Assembly (NCBI GenBank): GCA_032433595.1
Contig: JASWJB010000093.1
Coordinates: forward strand, 62,001 to 126,000
Reading direction: 5' to 3'
DNA: 64,000 nt
Origin: Conoideocrella luteorostrata
Taxonomy: Eukaryota > Ascomycota > Sordariomycetes > Hypocreales > Clavicipitaceae
Part shown: in pieces, positions 37,089 to 48,381 of the stretch
Layout: each line of letters begins with the position of its first letter
Numbering within the stretch: the stretch's first letter is position 1
The notes under the pieces: model-generated
What the model was told of the DNA's origin: nothing
The model's input: the letters and a program-made list of their open reading frames with translations, nothing else
Database searches by the model: none
Program-made: the position numbers and the translations under genes

Positions 37089-39563
37089 AATAGAGCCGAC
37101 TGTGTGTATGTGTTGACGACGAAGAGGAAAGAGGCCCGATGCGCCGTTTCGCCTCGATTCGATTCGCTCGTTACGCGGCGATGGTGGATTGCGACGATGG
37201 CATGAGGCAGGTCGATGTCCGAGTGCAACGAGGCATGAAACGAAGACACCAGTGCAACCCGCCTTGGCACACAATCAAATGCGCACCGTTCCAGTGAGTT
37301 GACAAAGGGAAAGGGGGCGCGTCGAGAGAGAGGAGTCGACAGCTAGTTGACGGGACAAAAAGGGAGCATTCATTATCAGACTAGCAGAGCGAGCTTAAGA
37401 AAATACGAAGAGACGGCCCACGATAGTACTGCTTGACCCCTGTCTTGCAGGTCCTCTGGCGCTCAGCGGGCGGGAAGGGGGATGCGCGTGGATTGAGAGG
37501 CCAGGTTACTGCTAAAACACACCCAAATGCCCCGTAACATGTCGAACCGCAGAATCCCAACTGAGTTTAGGGGTGCTTGGCTGGTCGCTGATGCTCAGCT
37601 CAGGCACTACAGATTTCGCGCCGGAGAATTGCCGGGCCGCAGGGACAGCCACGCAGAGCAAGCATCAAACCATACAAGTACTCCGTAAGGAGAAAACTAC
37701 GGAGTAGCTGCGGATCACTTGCGGAGCAGGCGGATCCTGCGTTGGATGGGAGTTACTCGACTGAAATACTGGCTGGATGTACCTTGGTCTTATTGCATTT
37801 CATCTCATTTCATCTCATTTTTCACAATTTTGTATATTTTTATGGGCTCTCCTTCATTCTTTATTCAGAGAAGCAGGGCAGCCGTACCTGCAATCAGCAG
37901 AAGTGTACAGAGTACTCCGTACGGAGTAGAAACATCTGGGAAGACAGTTGAACTGCAAGGCCGAGGAATCCGGTCCGATTTCCCCATGTATCAACGCAAC
38001 GATGCTCCCGGCTATCACGCCCTGGTTCAGCACCACAAGGCATTGTTAAGTTTGTGAGCCATGGCCAGATAATCAATCGTACGGCTACCATTGATCTAAC
38101 TCTGGACGCACTCTCACTTGACAGAGCGAGAATCTGACCAAGGAAGGAGGAATCGGCACAAGTTCTTGCTGCGAGAACTTGGTGTTTAACAGTTTGAGCA
38201 AAATACGCACGTACGTACCGCATGTAATATTCAGCACTTTAGCCAAACAAATGCCCTTGGTGATTATTTGATGTGCGTTGATTAATTAAGCCCTGCGTTA
38301 CTAATGTGACGACGTTGCGTTGTTGCACAATACACGGGTACCTTGAGTTGAATGCTGAGCAGATTGCTTGGTTTATCCTTGGTCGGCCGGTGAATAGTGA
38401 CAGTGGACCGTTGACCAGTAAACGTTCCGGCTCATCTTCCAGTGGCTTGCGCCGGAACTCGATTGCCTGTGGCTGAGACCGTACTGGGTTTAGTGCCCTT
38501 GCCGCTCTTGCTCTTGCTCTGCTCAACCGTAAAGGATAGCTAGCAGCGACAAGGAGATAACTTTTTTGAGGCGATGAGACAGACAAGTGAGGCAGCTGAA
38601 ACCATGCCGTCACGAGAACGATAGCGGACATATAACAGTGCATATCTGCAAAGGCTTTGTAAAACCTACCCGGAGATCGAACTGTGGAATTGACGACAAA
38701 CAAATAATCTCAAGCGCTGATACCGTTACGGTACCGCTATCTCGAGCCTCGTCTGTGAGCTTGCTGAAACCCGAAAAACCAGGGAGCATTATCTGTTCTC
38801 ATAGGTATTTCAAATAGCGAGGCAAGAATGTATATTGCACTAAAACTTGCTTCTTTAAGGTGTGCGGATGTACAGGAGTGGTGGGAGATATCTAGTAAAG
38901 GAATAATAATAGTTATTATTGTAATAAAGTATACAGAGTAAAGAGTAGAAGAATAAGGGTATGATTCCGGGAATGTTAGTCAATATTTTTCCACCCACTT
39001 TTGACGCATAATTCAGCATATGATAGGCGCTAGATTCAAATTAACTATGTACCACACAAAATTTTAGTAATATCTTATAAAATGTTTCCTGTTTGGGGAA
39101 ATCAAACGGCCAGTTTCGCCAGATCACATCGGCAGTGGTGAGGGTAAAATACACTCCGCCATCCATTGGGGGATCAGGGGTTTTTTTTTTTTTTTTTGGC
39201 AATGTAATAGAATATACTCTGGGTGAAACTGAGATGATTTGTCCTAAAGACACGACGGATCTAGTTGGTATAATACCGAGGTGAATAATCCTGTCGGCCA
39301 GCCCAGTCTGAAGTGGCATCGATTCCAAGAGAGAGAGAGAGAAACTGGTACCAAAGATACTCTTGGATTCACAGGAATCCACGCAATTCCACGCATGCGT
39401 ATGTGACGCCTTGTTGTGCTGTTCCGTATGACAATGGAGGCATCGAGGAGGGGTAAATTGGTCTTCGAAGCGGCCCGCGGACGCGCTGAGCATAGGTCAT
39501 TGTTGCAATGCCCTCACTATCCCAGAGTTCAAGTCCATAACTTCCAAAGACCCAAACTATCAA
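37089..39563. other. Intergenic boundary region, no supported gene
   Basis: About 2.5 kb at the change from conserved genes to the decayed stretch. It has TACTCCGTA/TACGGAGTA at about 37,679 and 37,700 and a perfect TACTCCGTACGGAGTA palindrome at 37913-37928. The part after 38,820 is AT rich. A T run lies at 39181-39198. Short open frames on both strands show no family character. Confidence 0.5.
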
Positions 39564-40303
39564 ATGGCAATCCACGGAGAGCCAGAAATGTATTCTTTCC
39601 TTGGAGACCTGAAGTATTTGCGGCGGGATCCCAAGTTTGAGATCGAGAAGTCTTCTCATGCCTGATTGACCTCACGGATGTACCGGGAGCTGAGCAAACC
39701 AACATTCTCTCTGATGTCTTCAAGAACATCGTGATTCGTGACGGGAGAGAGAGCCGTGGAGATTTGGGCTTGGACACTACGGGGTTTGAGATGATTGACC
39801 TCGGCAACCAATTCCCAGCAGCCTCGTTCGAGGACACAAATTAGCTCCGGGGGGTGTATCATCCTTTCATCGAGGAGAAAGTTGCTCAAGCTCTTGGGGC
39901 CAGCACATGTGTTTGAGCATCAGGTTGGCTTTATTTCTGTTCAATTTCTCTCGACTGTTTCTTGCTTACTCCAAGTGTGAATAGCTTCGGTATCGGCATC
40001 CCGGATTCGGTAGACCATATACTAGAGGTACACTGCATTATGACCCACCGATCAATCAGGTCCATTTCGGTGAGTGAAAATATGGTCATCTTGGTCTCAA
40101 TCGTCAAGTTGGTGAGTTAGCAAGTTAACCATCCGCTCTCATCTCTTCTTGAAAACACAACCCAAGCGGCCGGAAAAGTGCGATCCGAAAAACATTGGCC
40201 GAATTATACAGCTCAGTTGTGGAATGACAGGCTACGTATCGTAAAATGGGTTCCAGAGCCTCTCATACTTTATAACCAAATGGATGCTTATAGAACCTTG
40301 TAG
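39564..40303 (+). pseudogene. CmcJ/AsaB-type (GA4-desaturase-like) oxidoreductase pseudogene
   Basis: Pieces of one protein can be read in order in three frames. The N-terminal piece (from ATG 39564) has YSFLGDLKYLRRDPKFEIEK. The next begins LIDLTDVPGAEQTNIL and includes GLDTTGFEMIDLG and VYHPFIEEKVAQALGAS. Then comes RYRHPGFGRPYTRGTLHYDP and PINQVHF, and a last piece with KHWPNYTAQLWNDRLRIVKW. Their order and spacing match fungal CmcJ-type hydroxylase/desaturase proteins, which oxidise small molecules in secondary metabolism. Lesions: a frame change after EKSSHA near 39,660, a TAG in place of a sense codon near 39,842, and an extra base near 39,904. An ancestral intron (GT after FEHQ, ending near 39,983) still looks intact. 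A further intron may follow the GTGAGT at 40070. The C-terminal part after 40,303 is too decayed to follow. Confidence 0.7.
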
Positions 40304-40520
40304 CATCTGGCGGCCTCTTGTTCCAACAATAACGGAATGGCAGAGTAGCAAATAGTGAGAACACTCGTCTTCAGCTTGATGAAATGGTGGCTAACCACTG
40401 GAATCAGCCGTGTTGCACACAGCCATTGATGTTGGACCAAGCGACCAGGCCCGCAAAATCTGTGAGATTAGGGTTCTTGTCCGAGGATAGCAGTTTTTGA
40501 GGAACGATGGCGGGTGGCCT

Positions 40521-40645
40521 TCGTGCAGGATCAGACACTCCTTTGAGTTGAGCAGAGATGGACTATGAATATGTTCTTAAGGCTTTCGTGTAGGATCAGA
40601 CACTCCTTTGAGCAGAGATAGACTATGGATATATTTTTAAAGGAC
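40521..40645. repeat. Diverged tandem duplication, two copies of about 60-65 bp
   Basis: Copy 1 (40521-40585) and copy 2 (40586-40645) share TTCGTGYAGGATCAGACACT followed by CCTTTGAG, then GAGCAGAGAT-GACTATG and a T/A-rich end. Copy 2 lacks about five bases and has several transitions. It lies just past the CmcJ-like pseudogene and may involve its former 3' end. Confidence 0.65.
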
Positions 40646-41509
40646 TAGACAGTTCGTTGAATCTATTTTAAAGCTAAGAACAGCAACGATTCACCGGTAG
40701 AGAACGAATTCTAAAGCTGCCATCATACTCATCCCTGTGACGTTGTATAATTTCAAACCCAAGACGCAAGGTCCATCCGACTTGACACAATCTGGGAGCC
40801 AAAATCGAAGACAGTCTCCTGCTTCGAACAGAAACATGTACCTAAGTATGTTAATAACAACAATCAATCATTGAGAAATGCCGACTTAAATCTGCTTACC
40901 AAATTAACCAGAAGTACCGGTTGATCCCTGCGCGATGACCTCAAGGTCACGGGCGTCGCTCATCCTGGGTATACTCATGGAAACACATGACCGCATCTCT
41001 TGACCCTCTCGAACCTGCTATCAAACGGGGCGACAGCTCGTTCGCCAACGCTCTGGCGTGTTTGATCGCGGTTGGCTGGTATGGTAGCATGATGGTGGCA
41101 AGCTGCATTTGAGTGGAATACAAGTGTTCCAGGCTTCACTTTGGTTGAGTCGAAAGCTGGAGACGGCCCAAATTTGATAGGAGAAATGGGCATATGCTTC
41201 CTCCTTTTCCAAGTTACCGGACTAAGCGTAGGAATAAAGCAGAATCCAATGGTAAGGTACGATGGCAGCTCGACGCGGCGCGAAGCTTCACATTCCTCTT
41301 GCAACTTACCGCGAACCTTACCGATATGCCTTGCCTTTGTGAAGCTTGGAAGGTATGGTGTTAAGATTCCAAGCCCAACGAGTAACACGACACTACTCGG
41401 AGCTGTAGAAAATATGCTAGGAAAAGCCGTAATCTACATCTAGCCTGATCTAACCTATACCCAACGACAATTGCAGGTTTTGAACCCGAATTTCCGCTTG
41501 TTCGGCATA
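40646..41509. other. Unassigned decayed DNA
   Basis: No supported gene. A minus-strand frame of 137 codons at 40975-41388 has a hydrophobic start but no recognisable family, and a second overlapping frame at 41021-41212 is equally protein-like, which suggests decayed coding DNA rather than a live gene. Confidence 0.4.
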
Positions 41510-42145
41510 TCATTCCGGCCGCCAACGAGATGCCGTCTGTTGCGCTGTAGGGCTATTGCGATAGACCTTGATTCCTTCAACTAGGAATCGAAAAATGAGC
41601 TCATATAAGTCGATTAAAGCCTCGTTTAGGCGAGGAGCTGACTGAAGGAGCATTCCGTAGTCCTCGAACCGCGGAAGGGCCTTTGAAAGTTCGAAGAACC
41701 CTTCCGCAATGTTTTCAATGGTCCCGGAACTCCGCAGAACGACCTCGAAGATGTTTAGCCTCACAATCTCGCACTGCTTGCGCAGGCCGCAGCAACCTAC
41801 CTCAAGTACGAGTTTAATCCCGCCCCAAATAAGCGCTGATATAACGGGATTGGATTGAACAGCAGTGTAAATGACCGAGCTGAAGGATCTCAGATTGTCC
41901 AGGAGTGGTGAAATGCGCTCTAGCATCTTGATCGTTTTGTTCCCTTTATACGTCTTGCCCATCGCTTCTACTGACACCTGAGCATGTTCATAGGACGGTA
42001 CCACAAGAAATGTAGCTGCGTCCTCAGAATCGAGCTGATGTCGGCAGCGATGAAAAGCTTGTTGCCATTTATCCGCAACTAGCGAGTTTGTGGGCAGGCT
42101 CGAGGAAAGGGTAGTCATCTCAACACAATGCGTCTGTAATAACAT
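41510..42145 (-). pseudogene. Truncated helical N-terminal domain of a fungal STAND/NACHT-type protein
   Basis: The frame encodes 211 aa (start ATG 42145, or 42118 for MTTLSSSLP). It reads like the N-terminal helical region that precedes the NACHT domain in many fungal STAND proteins: KWQQAFHRCRHQLDSEDAAT, then MLERISPLLDNLRSFSSV and the hallmark-like AVQSNPVISALIWGGIKLVL, then LYELIFRFLVEGIKVYRN. Such proteins act in fungal non-self recognition and regulated cell death (family knowledge). Here the frame stops at 41510-41512, just where the linker to the NTPase would begin; no P-loop (GxxxxGKS/T) was seen downstream. I call it a truncated gene fragment, although a stand-alone small protein cannot be excluded. 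Confidence 0.55.
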
Positions 42146-42902
42146 TTATCGCCCTCTACGCAGAATTCACTTAGAAATTCAAGACCTAGGAGAGACAGCG
42201 GTGATATAAAACCCAAGGGAGAGTCTGGAAGCTTTTAACTAGCTGGCAAAATGGAGCATCCTTCAGGTATAACAACGAGAAGGTGTGCCCACTACGCTAA
42301 TAGATTAAAAAGATACACTAGTGTAAGTTATTCACACTATGCCTTACACTTAGTACCACGCATCCGTCGTGAGGCTGTTTCTCGAGCATGGTGTGGAGGT
42401 TGACGCTGTGATAATTCACGTCCAACACCACTGTCGTGGGCTATAGAGAAGGGATTTGACTTAATTACTTAATTACTTCTAGAAAATTGCGCCAGTTCAG
42501 AAGCACTTGATCCAGACGATCAACAGACCCCTCTCTCGTGGGTGGCCGAAAGAGCCATGGGAAGGTGATACGGGTGCACTTGAAGCACGGGGCAAAACTC
42601 GAAGCGGCCGACTCACATGGCTTGACGTCCCTATCCTGTGCTACCAACAACGGGCACGAGTCGGTTGCTCGTTTGCTAAGGTCCTTTGGGGCTCAAAGCC
42701 ATCCGATGTCATAACTGTTCACTTGGCGAGATGGCTGAGGCCGAGTTATGCTAAGGTGCTACAGAAGGAAAGAGAAAGGGGGGGGCACAAAGAAGTGGCT
42801 GAGCGAATATCGCATACAGATTGATATTTCCAAGAATTTACCGTGATAGACATTTCTAGCTCCATGTTTGTGATAACAGGTTGTATCACGATGTCCAACC
42901 AT
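42146..42902. other. Intergenic region, no supported gene
   Basis: About 750 bases between the truncated STAND-type fragment and the ribokinase relic, mildly AT rich, with a TTAATTACTTAATTACTT direct repeat at about 42,461-42,478. Nothing else recognised. Confidence 0.45.
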
Positions 42903-44087
42903 TCAAGTATCGCTACCAAGCCCAGCGAGAGATTTGGAACGTACACTATGGAGAGATTCCTCTGGTGCATCAAAATTGTCAATCTTATCTGACCAAGGCA
43001 TCCCATCTTGAGCTCCCACGCTTGTATCGTAGTAGCAGCATATTTATTAGCACGAACTATTGCACTCTTAATGTCCCACGCATCTTTAGCCTGTTGCTGC
43101 AGGTAAGTCGAGGCATATGCCCCCCTGAAAGTGTCCCTAATGAACGCCATTAGGAGGTGCAAGTGGCCAGGAGGCGATAAGAAATGTACACTGCACCAGT
43201 AGCATCCTCGACTTTAACGTCAAATGCAGGACAATGGCCACTTCCCGTTGCATTGGCGTAAAATGCCCCCTTCGCACCAAGTGTGATAACCGCGTTAGCT
43301 ACACCATGGTCCAAGGATTCTTGGGCTATAATAAGCCAAGTGTTCTGGTTAACTTTGTCCTTATCACGCCCTGACATGATTGCTGCTTCTGACTCATTTA
43401 CAAGTAGATGCGTAACATATTGACAGACGTGCTTGCTAACTACGCTTGCAGGCGTTGCATTAGGACAAAAGTCAATACCAGCCTTACCAGCAAGTATTAG
43501 CATAGTTCAACCACTTCCTTGATAATCTCCATTTGAGCCACTACTAGATCCGGTTGAATCTTGCCTCCAAGTTGCTCTGCGTTAATGAAATCCCTTGTTT
43601 TCCAGGTTGCTGTGGCGCCTAGTGCAAAGAGACACCGGTTCTCACGCGTCTGGTCCTCGACTATCACAAAACAGATGCTCGAGTGCGTCTTGGGGACTGT
43701 TACAATGCCAGAAGCATCTACGCTATTCTTGTTTAGTTCCATAATAAACTTCTCGCTATATGTATCATCACGGACCGCGCTAATTATCTTGACCTGGATA
43801 TTATTGTCTTCGTCCGAATCGCCGACCGTGAGTGACTCGTCCGCTGGGACATCGACTGCTAATGACTCAAGATCAAAGGGGATATTGTTCTGCACGAGCT
43901 TTTTATGACATGTTCGGTAGGTCCCAATCGCTGAATTGGCTCCTTTGCCGCCCAAGGCCTCCAAATAATGACTTGCGAGCACGCTCTCGCCGGGATCGGG
44001 GATGCGCCTTGTAATCATGATCAAATCGGCATCCAAGCCTCCAATAATAGCGATAATTTTGGCATCATTGTTGTTCGAAAGTTGCAT
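42903..44087 (-). pseudogene. Ribokinase (PfkB family) pseudogene with two single-base deletions
   Basis: PfkB sugar kinases phosphorylate ribose and similar sugars. Reading down the minus strand from ATG 44087, the N-terminal signature GGLDADLIMITRRIPDPGES and LEALGGKGANSAIG are present, then PDLVVAQMEIIKEVVE. Next the frame ends in TAA, but the following frame carries on at once with MLILAGKAGIDFCPNATPAS, so one base is missing near 43,504. A 53-nt intron (donor GTACAT, CTAAT branch, TTAG) then splits the active-site motif, read as ATGAVDTF against the usual TTGAGDTF; the catalytic Asp is kept. A second one-base loss near 43,020 separates KYAATTIQ from VGAQDGMPWSDKIDNFDAP. The stop is TGA at 42905-42903. 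Both lesions are single-base, so decay is recent or an assembly error remains possible. Confidence 0.8.
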
Positions 44088-46335
44088 GTGTTACAACTAG
44101 AAATGTTAGGTTGCTGATGTTGGCCGTTCTTTGGGTTTCGAACTTGGTCCTGCCGGGCAAATATACGTGGTACGAGTGCCATGCGTCAATGCTGTGCCAG
44201 GCTCACCAGCTACGGAGTAATCAGGTTGGCCTAGGGTTAGTTTTTATTAGACGACAAATTCAATTTTCCGATAACGCTAATTTCTCACAGTCTGGGGCGT
44301 ATTTCCGGCGGTGCTGCCACAAACGCTAATACAATAGAGAGGAGATAAGGTGGCCAGTGCTGGTTATTGTTGCAGTTGAAAGGGTCAGACAAGGGTCAGA
44401 TATGTGACTGAGGATGGTGTTCAGTCCCAGTCTCTCACGTAAAGCCTGACGAAGTGTACAATCTTGCAAATATTGGTCTTGCTTTGCCGTTTACGGTCAC
44501 AGAATGAATACCTAGCGCTGTCTCCTTTATATCTCCTCCAAACGCAATAATGCTTCCACAGCCGTCAGAGCGAGGTCTAGTCACAGAGGGTTCTGGTGTT
44601 GCATCTGAGGCTACTGTGCCCCTACCCTCGCATACAACTTTCACCAAGATGTTTACATCGAGCGGTTATGGTACATGGGAGATATTTTTCACCCTATGCA
44701 ATTTGGTGGCTATTGACAAGGTTAGGAACCGATATGGAAGGAAGCGCTAGATCTTACATCGTCAAGGGAGCCATAAAGGCATGTGACTGTGCATTCTGGA
44801 CAGTGTCAGAGTCGTCCTGGTCCTGGGTCATGGTATCAAGAGAACCGAAAACGCGTTCGATATCATTTGCTATCTGTTTTGCTATATATTTGGTCTCACC
44901 GAACCCGACGAAGTGTCTCATGCACTCTTCTTCGGACCTAGTGTGATAATACTGGAGATTAAAGTACTCAAACCCCGGCTCCAAAAACATTGGGTGCCGA
45001 AGGAATCCGACCGTCTCGGAGAGTTTATCTCCTATATCGTCGACCTCCTTCTATATGCCATAGATGTGGATGGAGAGACTACATTGGAAATTTCCTTCGC
45101 ACACGTTGGCTTCAATTTTGAAGTTTCTACGACGGCGGTCACCCTGACACCTTGACGATCACGCAAGCACCGGAGAGTCCCGCAGGTGTCATCGTCAAGA
45201 CATGCAACAATATCATTGTCTCCCGACGAGAGACAGAAGACGTCTTGATAGAGGTTGATGGGAAATTTCGGAAACTGTCTACTGCTTTGTGCTAACAGCT
45301 TCCTAGCAGTTGAACTACTGGGAAATGCATGGGCTTCGCAGAGCTGTTCATCTATTAGCTTCAATGGATGAGACTTCAGACCCAGTGTCTTACTGCACCG
45401 TGGCAAATCTCCCCTGTGTTCTCCAACATCTTCATTTTCTCCCAGAAATACCTCAACGTCGTTACTTTGCCTAAATATGATGTCTTCCTGCGGTCTACGC
45501 TGGAGATTTAGCCCGTCATCACGGGGACTAGGGATGTGCCCTCGATCTGGACCTATTGGGACCTATTGGGACCTATTGGGACCTATTGGGACCTATTGGG
45601 GCCTATTGGGAATTGTGGCTGTAGAGAGAATTGTACAAGACATTCAGGATTTGTTCCCGACAAGACAACAGTGAACTGCGGCAATGGCCTTCTAATTCGA
45701 CCGTTTGCCAAAAGAATACAAGTGGATCAGCGCAGAAGACTGATAGACAGATACAAAAACCACTCCAGGATGAAAGCACAACCTCAAGCAGCACACAGAT
45801 TTCACCACACGGGCCCAGTAGCAGACTGGCGAGCCAGCGCGTTACATCCGAGTTAGGATCCAAAGAACAGGTCGTGACGTTATCATTAATTGTAGACAAT
45901 AACTCACTCAATAATGCAGCGGGCCGCGCACGATCACCCACTAACAGCGAAGCATGTTGGTAGAGAGACGCTGCCAAGTGCTCCGCTCTACAAACTGGCG
46001 AGGGAGTGCCGGAACCTCTGGTCAAGTCCATCAGCAAGGCAGCGTGGCTGAGGGCTGGACCTGAGGCTTAGATGTAACTGTAGGCTGACTCGGCGAGTAA
46101 TGTAACACACCGAGTTTTCGAGGCGAGGCTGACAGCAGTAATCCATGTCTTGATGTCACTGCGGCGGGGAAAAGGGATCTTCAGCAAATAAAGCAATAGT
46201 GTTCCTGCCTATCAGCGAGTGTCTGATCCAGAATCACGTATCCTGTGTTTCTCCTAGGCAGCAAGTTCGGGTTTCTATCGCCACGCCCTGTCCCAAAAGC
46301 CCATCAAACAACGTAGATCCAACCGGGGTTCTATT
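44088..46335. other. Unassigned open frames, probably decayed genes
   Basis: On the minus strand, frames at 45500-45032 (for example LGENEDVGEHRGDLPRCSKT and FPINLYQDVFCLSSGDND) and 44990-44754 (EPGFEYFNLQYYHTRSEEE) read like consecutive pieces of one protein separated by a stop and a frame change. I cannot name the family. A further frame at 46037-45603 is Leu/Cys rich and less convincing. One TACGGAGTA word lies at 44212-44220. No intact gene is supported. Confidence 0.4.
45551..45610. repeat. 10-bp tandem repeat ACCTATTGGG, six copies
   Basis: Five perfect copies (45551-45600) and a sixth with one mismatch. The unit is not a multiple of three, so copy-number change would shift any frame crossing it. 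It sits between two minus-strand open frames that may once have been joined. Confidence 0.95.
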
Positions 46336-46536
46336 TCATTTCTTTTTGGGTAATGGGGTACCTTTTGGCGTATTAGGAGGCGGAGGGCATAATTTATGCT
46401 TGGCAACAGGGAAAGTTCGTGGCCGGCCGCATGTCGGACATGGCGATCCTTTGTCGTTCGGCATCGCAATGACTCTTGCACCATTGTGTGGTAAATTTGG
46501 GGGGCATTCGTAGCCGGGTAAACCCGCGCTTGACAT
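46336..46536 (-). CDS. Candidate small Cys/Pro-rich protein, unrecognised
   Basis: A 66-codon frame from ATG 46536 encodes a compact peptide with YECPPNLPHNGARVIAMPND, then SPCPTCGRPRTFPVAKHKLC and a Pro/Lys-rich end. Cys residues in a CPTCG knuckle plus two flanking CP pairs could bind zinc. There is no signal peptide. The composition is more protein-like than the other short frames nearby, but I cannot name a family and no intron or promoter evidence supports expression. It may also be an exon or fragment of a larger decayed gene. Confidence 0.35.
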   Translation of the reverse strand: MSSAGLPGYECPPNLPHNGARVIAMPNDKGSPCPTCGRPRTFPVAKHKLCPPPPNTPKGTPLPKKK

Positions 46537-48381
46537 TCTGGCTAGCTGAGTGGCTTTTAAATAGTGGAATATTTGAATGCAACGGGGGGGTTGCAAAAGA
46601 GTTCAGTCGATGGTAGGGAGGGACAGGCCTCGAACTAGATGTATACTGCGGACGGCTTATCGCACGTAGATTTTATAGGTGACGAGACATGAAAAATATT
46701 GAAGAGCCAAGAAAAAGCGATGAAAGAGCAGATGACAAAATGCGTTAGGTGTTGAAGGAAGAGGGTTCCGACATTTTGGCTTGAGAAGGCTTTATACGCG
46801 CAGTCCAGGCGTGTCTGAATGTGGCTGCAGCATTCATTGATACAGCGCTTAGGGCCAAACCAGTAGAATAAAGGACCTGATTTTTCTTCGGTGCGTACGC
46901 GACATTCGGTCATGAATAACACAACGCTTTTGCTAGAAACAATATTTGGGCGAGTGACTTCCTTCTTCCCACCACCTTGTCTAAAGGGCGATGGTGCTTT
47001 TGCACAAGCGCTAGGTTGATCCTGAATAAGGCTGTCGTGATACACGGTTTCTACTGTTCGTCATTGTCTGTTTCTTCAGCGTGAGTTTGGGGGCGCGGCC
47101 ATTCGAATCACTCCTAAAGACGGTGAATGCAAGGACCTAGTCTTCAGCGTAACGAAGGTTACAGTTTCTTTCGTATCTAGAGGTACATCAAAGGTAATGA
47201 GTCTCATTAACCCAAATTATCAAATGGACATGTTCGCTGGAAGTCACCATTCGGTTTTGGACGAACAGCTCGAATTACAGTACACCGCAAACAATACAAA
47301 CGCAGAAAGAAGACAGACATATTCAGATCCACTCGTGGACAGTGCCATATGTGCGACTTAGCCGCCTCCTTGGATCTCCAAATAACTATGCTCACATATT
47401 CTTTCAAGACTGTGGCCTTCACCTTGCCCTGGCCTCCATATGTGGTTGGTACCTTTCCCTGGCTGCAATGGACGTACCTATGCATGTGCCGCGGTAAGAG
47501 TTTACCGAGTCCTTAAGATTACTGTGACCGCAAGGGCAGTTCCAGTGACATTGTCTTCGTTCGGACACACCCTGACTGGTGACCGCCAGGCGTTGGTTCA
47601 TAATTGCTGCCACATCACGCCGTGATAGTGGCGAGCTAGACCAACCTCTTTTTATCTCAGATTTAGACAGATGAATCATTACATGGCCAAATGAAGGGAT
47701 GTTTTAATTTGCCTCCCACCGCCCAGTATGGGTTTCTGGCCGGAGTTTTCTGGTTGGCTGTTTGGCGGTTCCTGCAGCCAGGGCAACATATATTCAAGTG
47801 CGGTGCTTAGGACAGGTGTATCAGAGAGGTTGTTTCCCTCATACTCACCCTGCATGATATTATCAGAAGGGTACGGGGTGCTTTCTTCTGATGACCTGGG
47901 TCCAGAGGATGTTGGAATGACGAGTTGTGGGCGAGGTTGGCTTGTAGTTCGCAAGCTGGTTGGCTTTCATCTCTGCCAGCTTGATTGTTTTCAAGATTTT
48001 AGGCCGCTAAATTGCTGCTAGACGGATCCACCAGAATTTCTGCAGTTTCAGTTTGACGGTGAGTCGCCCCATCGTCATGCATATGTTCTAGATCAGGTTG
48101 AATATCTCGATTATCGTAGAATACGCCGTCGGAGTCGATAACAAGCAGCTTCTTTTTCACCTCGGTCAAGATATCTTCGGAATGTGACCTCATCACCTTG
48201 AAAACCATCATGTTTTTGCCGCGGAGGTGAACACTGTGAATACAACCCGAACCTCGCACTGACGGGAATACAGAACCACATTGTGCGACTTGGGCTCGGC
48301 GGACAGCTACATATATACAAACCGGATGGATGGCAACTTGGGGAAAATCTTCAAGACCGACTGGCCTGACGAGTGGGCCCT
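46537..48381. other. Unassigned region, no supported gene
   Basis: About 1.8 kb. A 136-codon minus-strand frame lies at 46635-47045. A minus-strand open stretch at 47679-47954 lacks an ATG but reads protein-like (SDTPVLSTALEYMLPWLQEP). The minus frame at 47999-48445 also has some protein character (VKKKLLVIDSDGVFYDNRDI). None could be assigned to a family. They may be relics, like their neighbours. Confidence 0.35.

Noticed and set aside
36934..37274. Upstream extension of the MNN9 frame to 37274
   Set aside because: The added N-terminus is Arg/Cys/His rich and would place the type II membrane anchor far inside; the Met at 37088 gives the usual short cytosolic tail.
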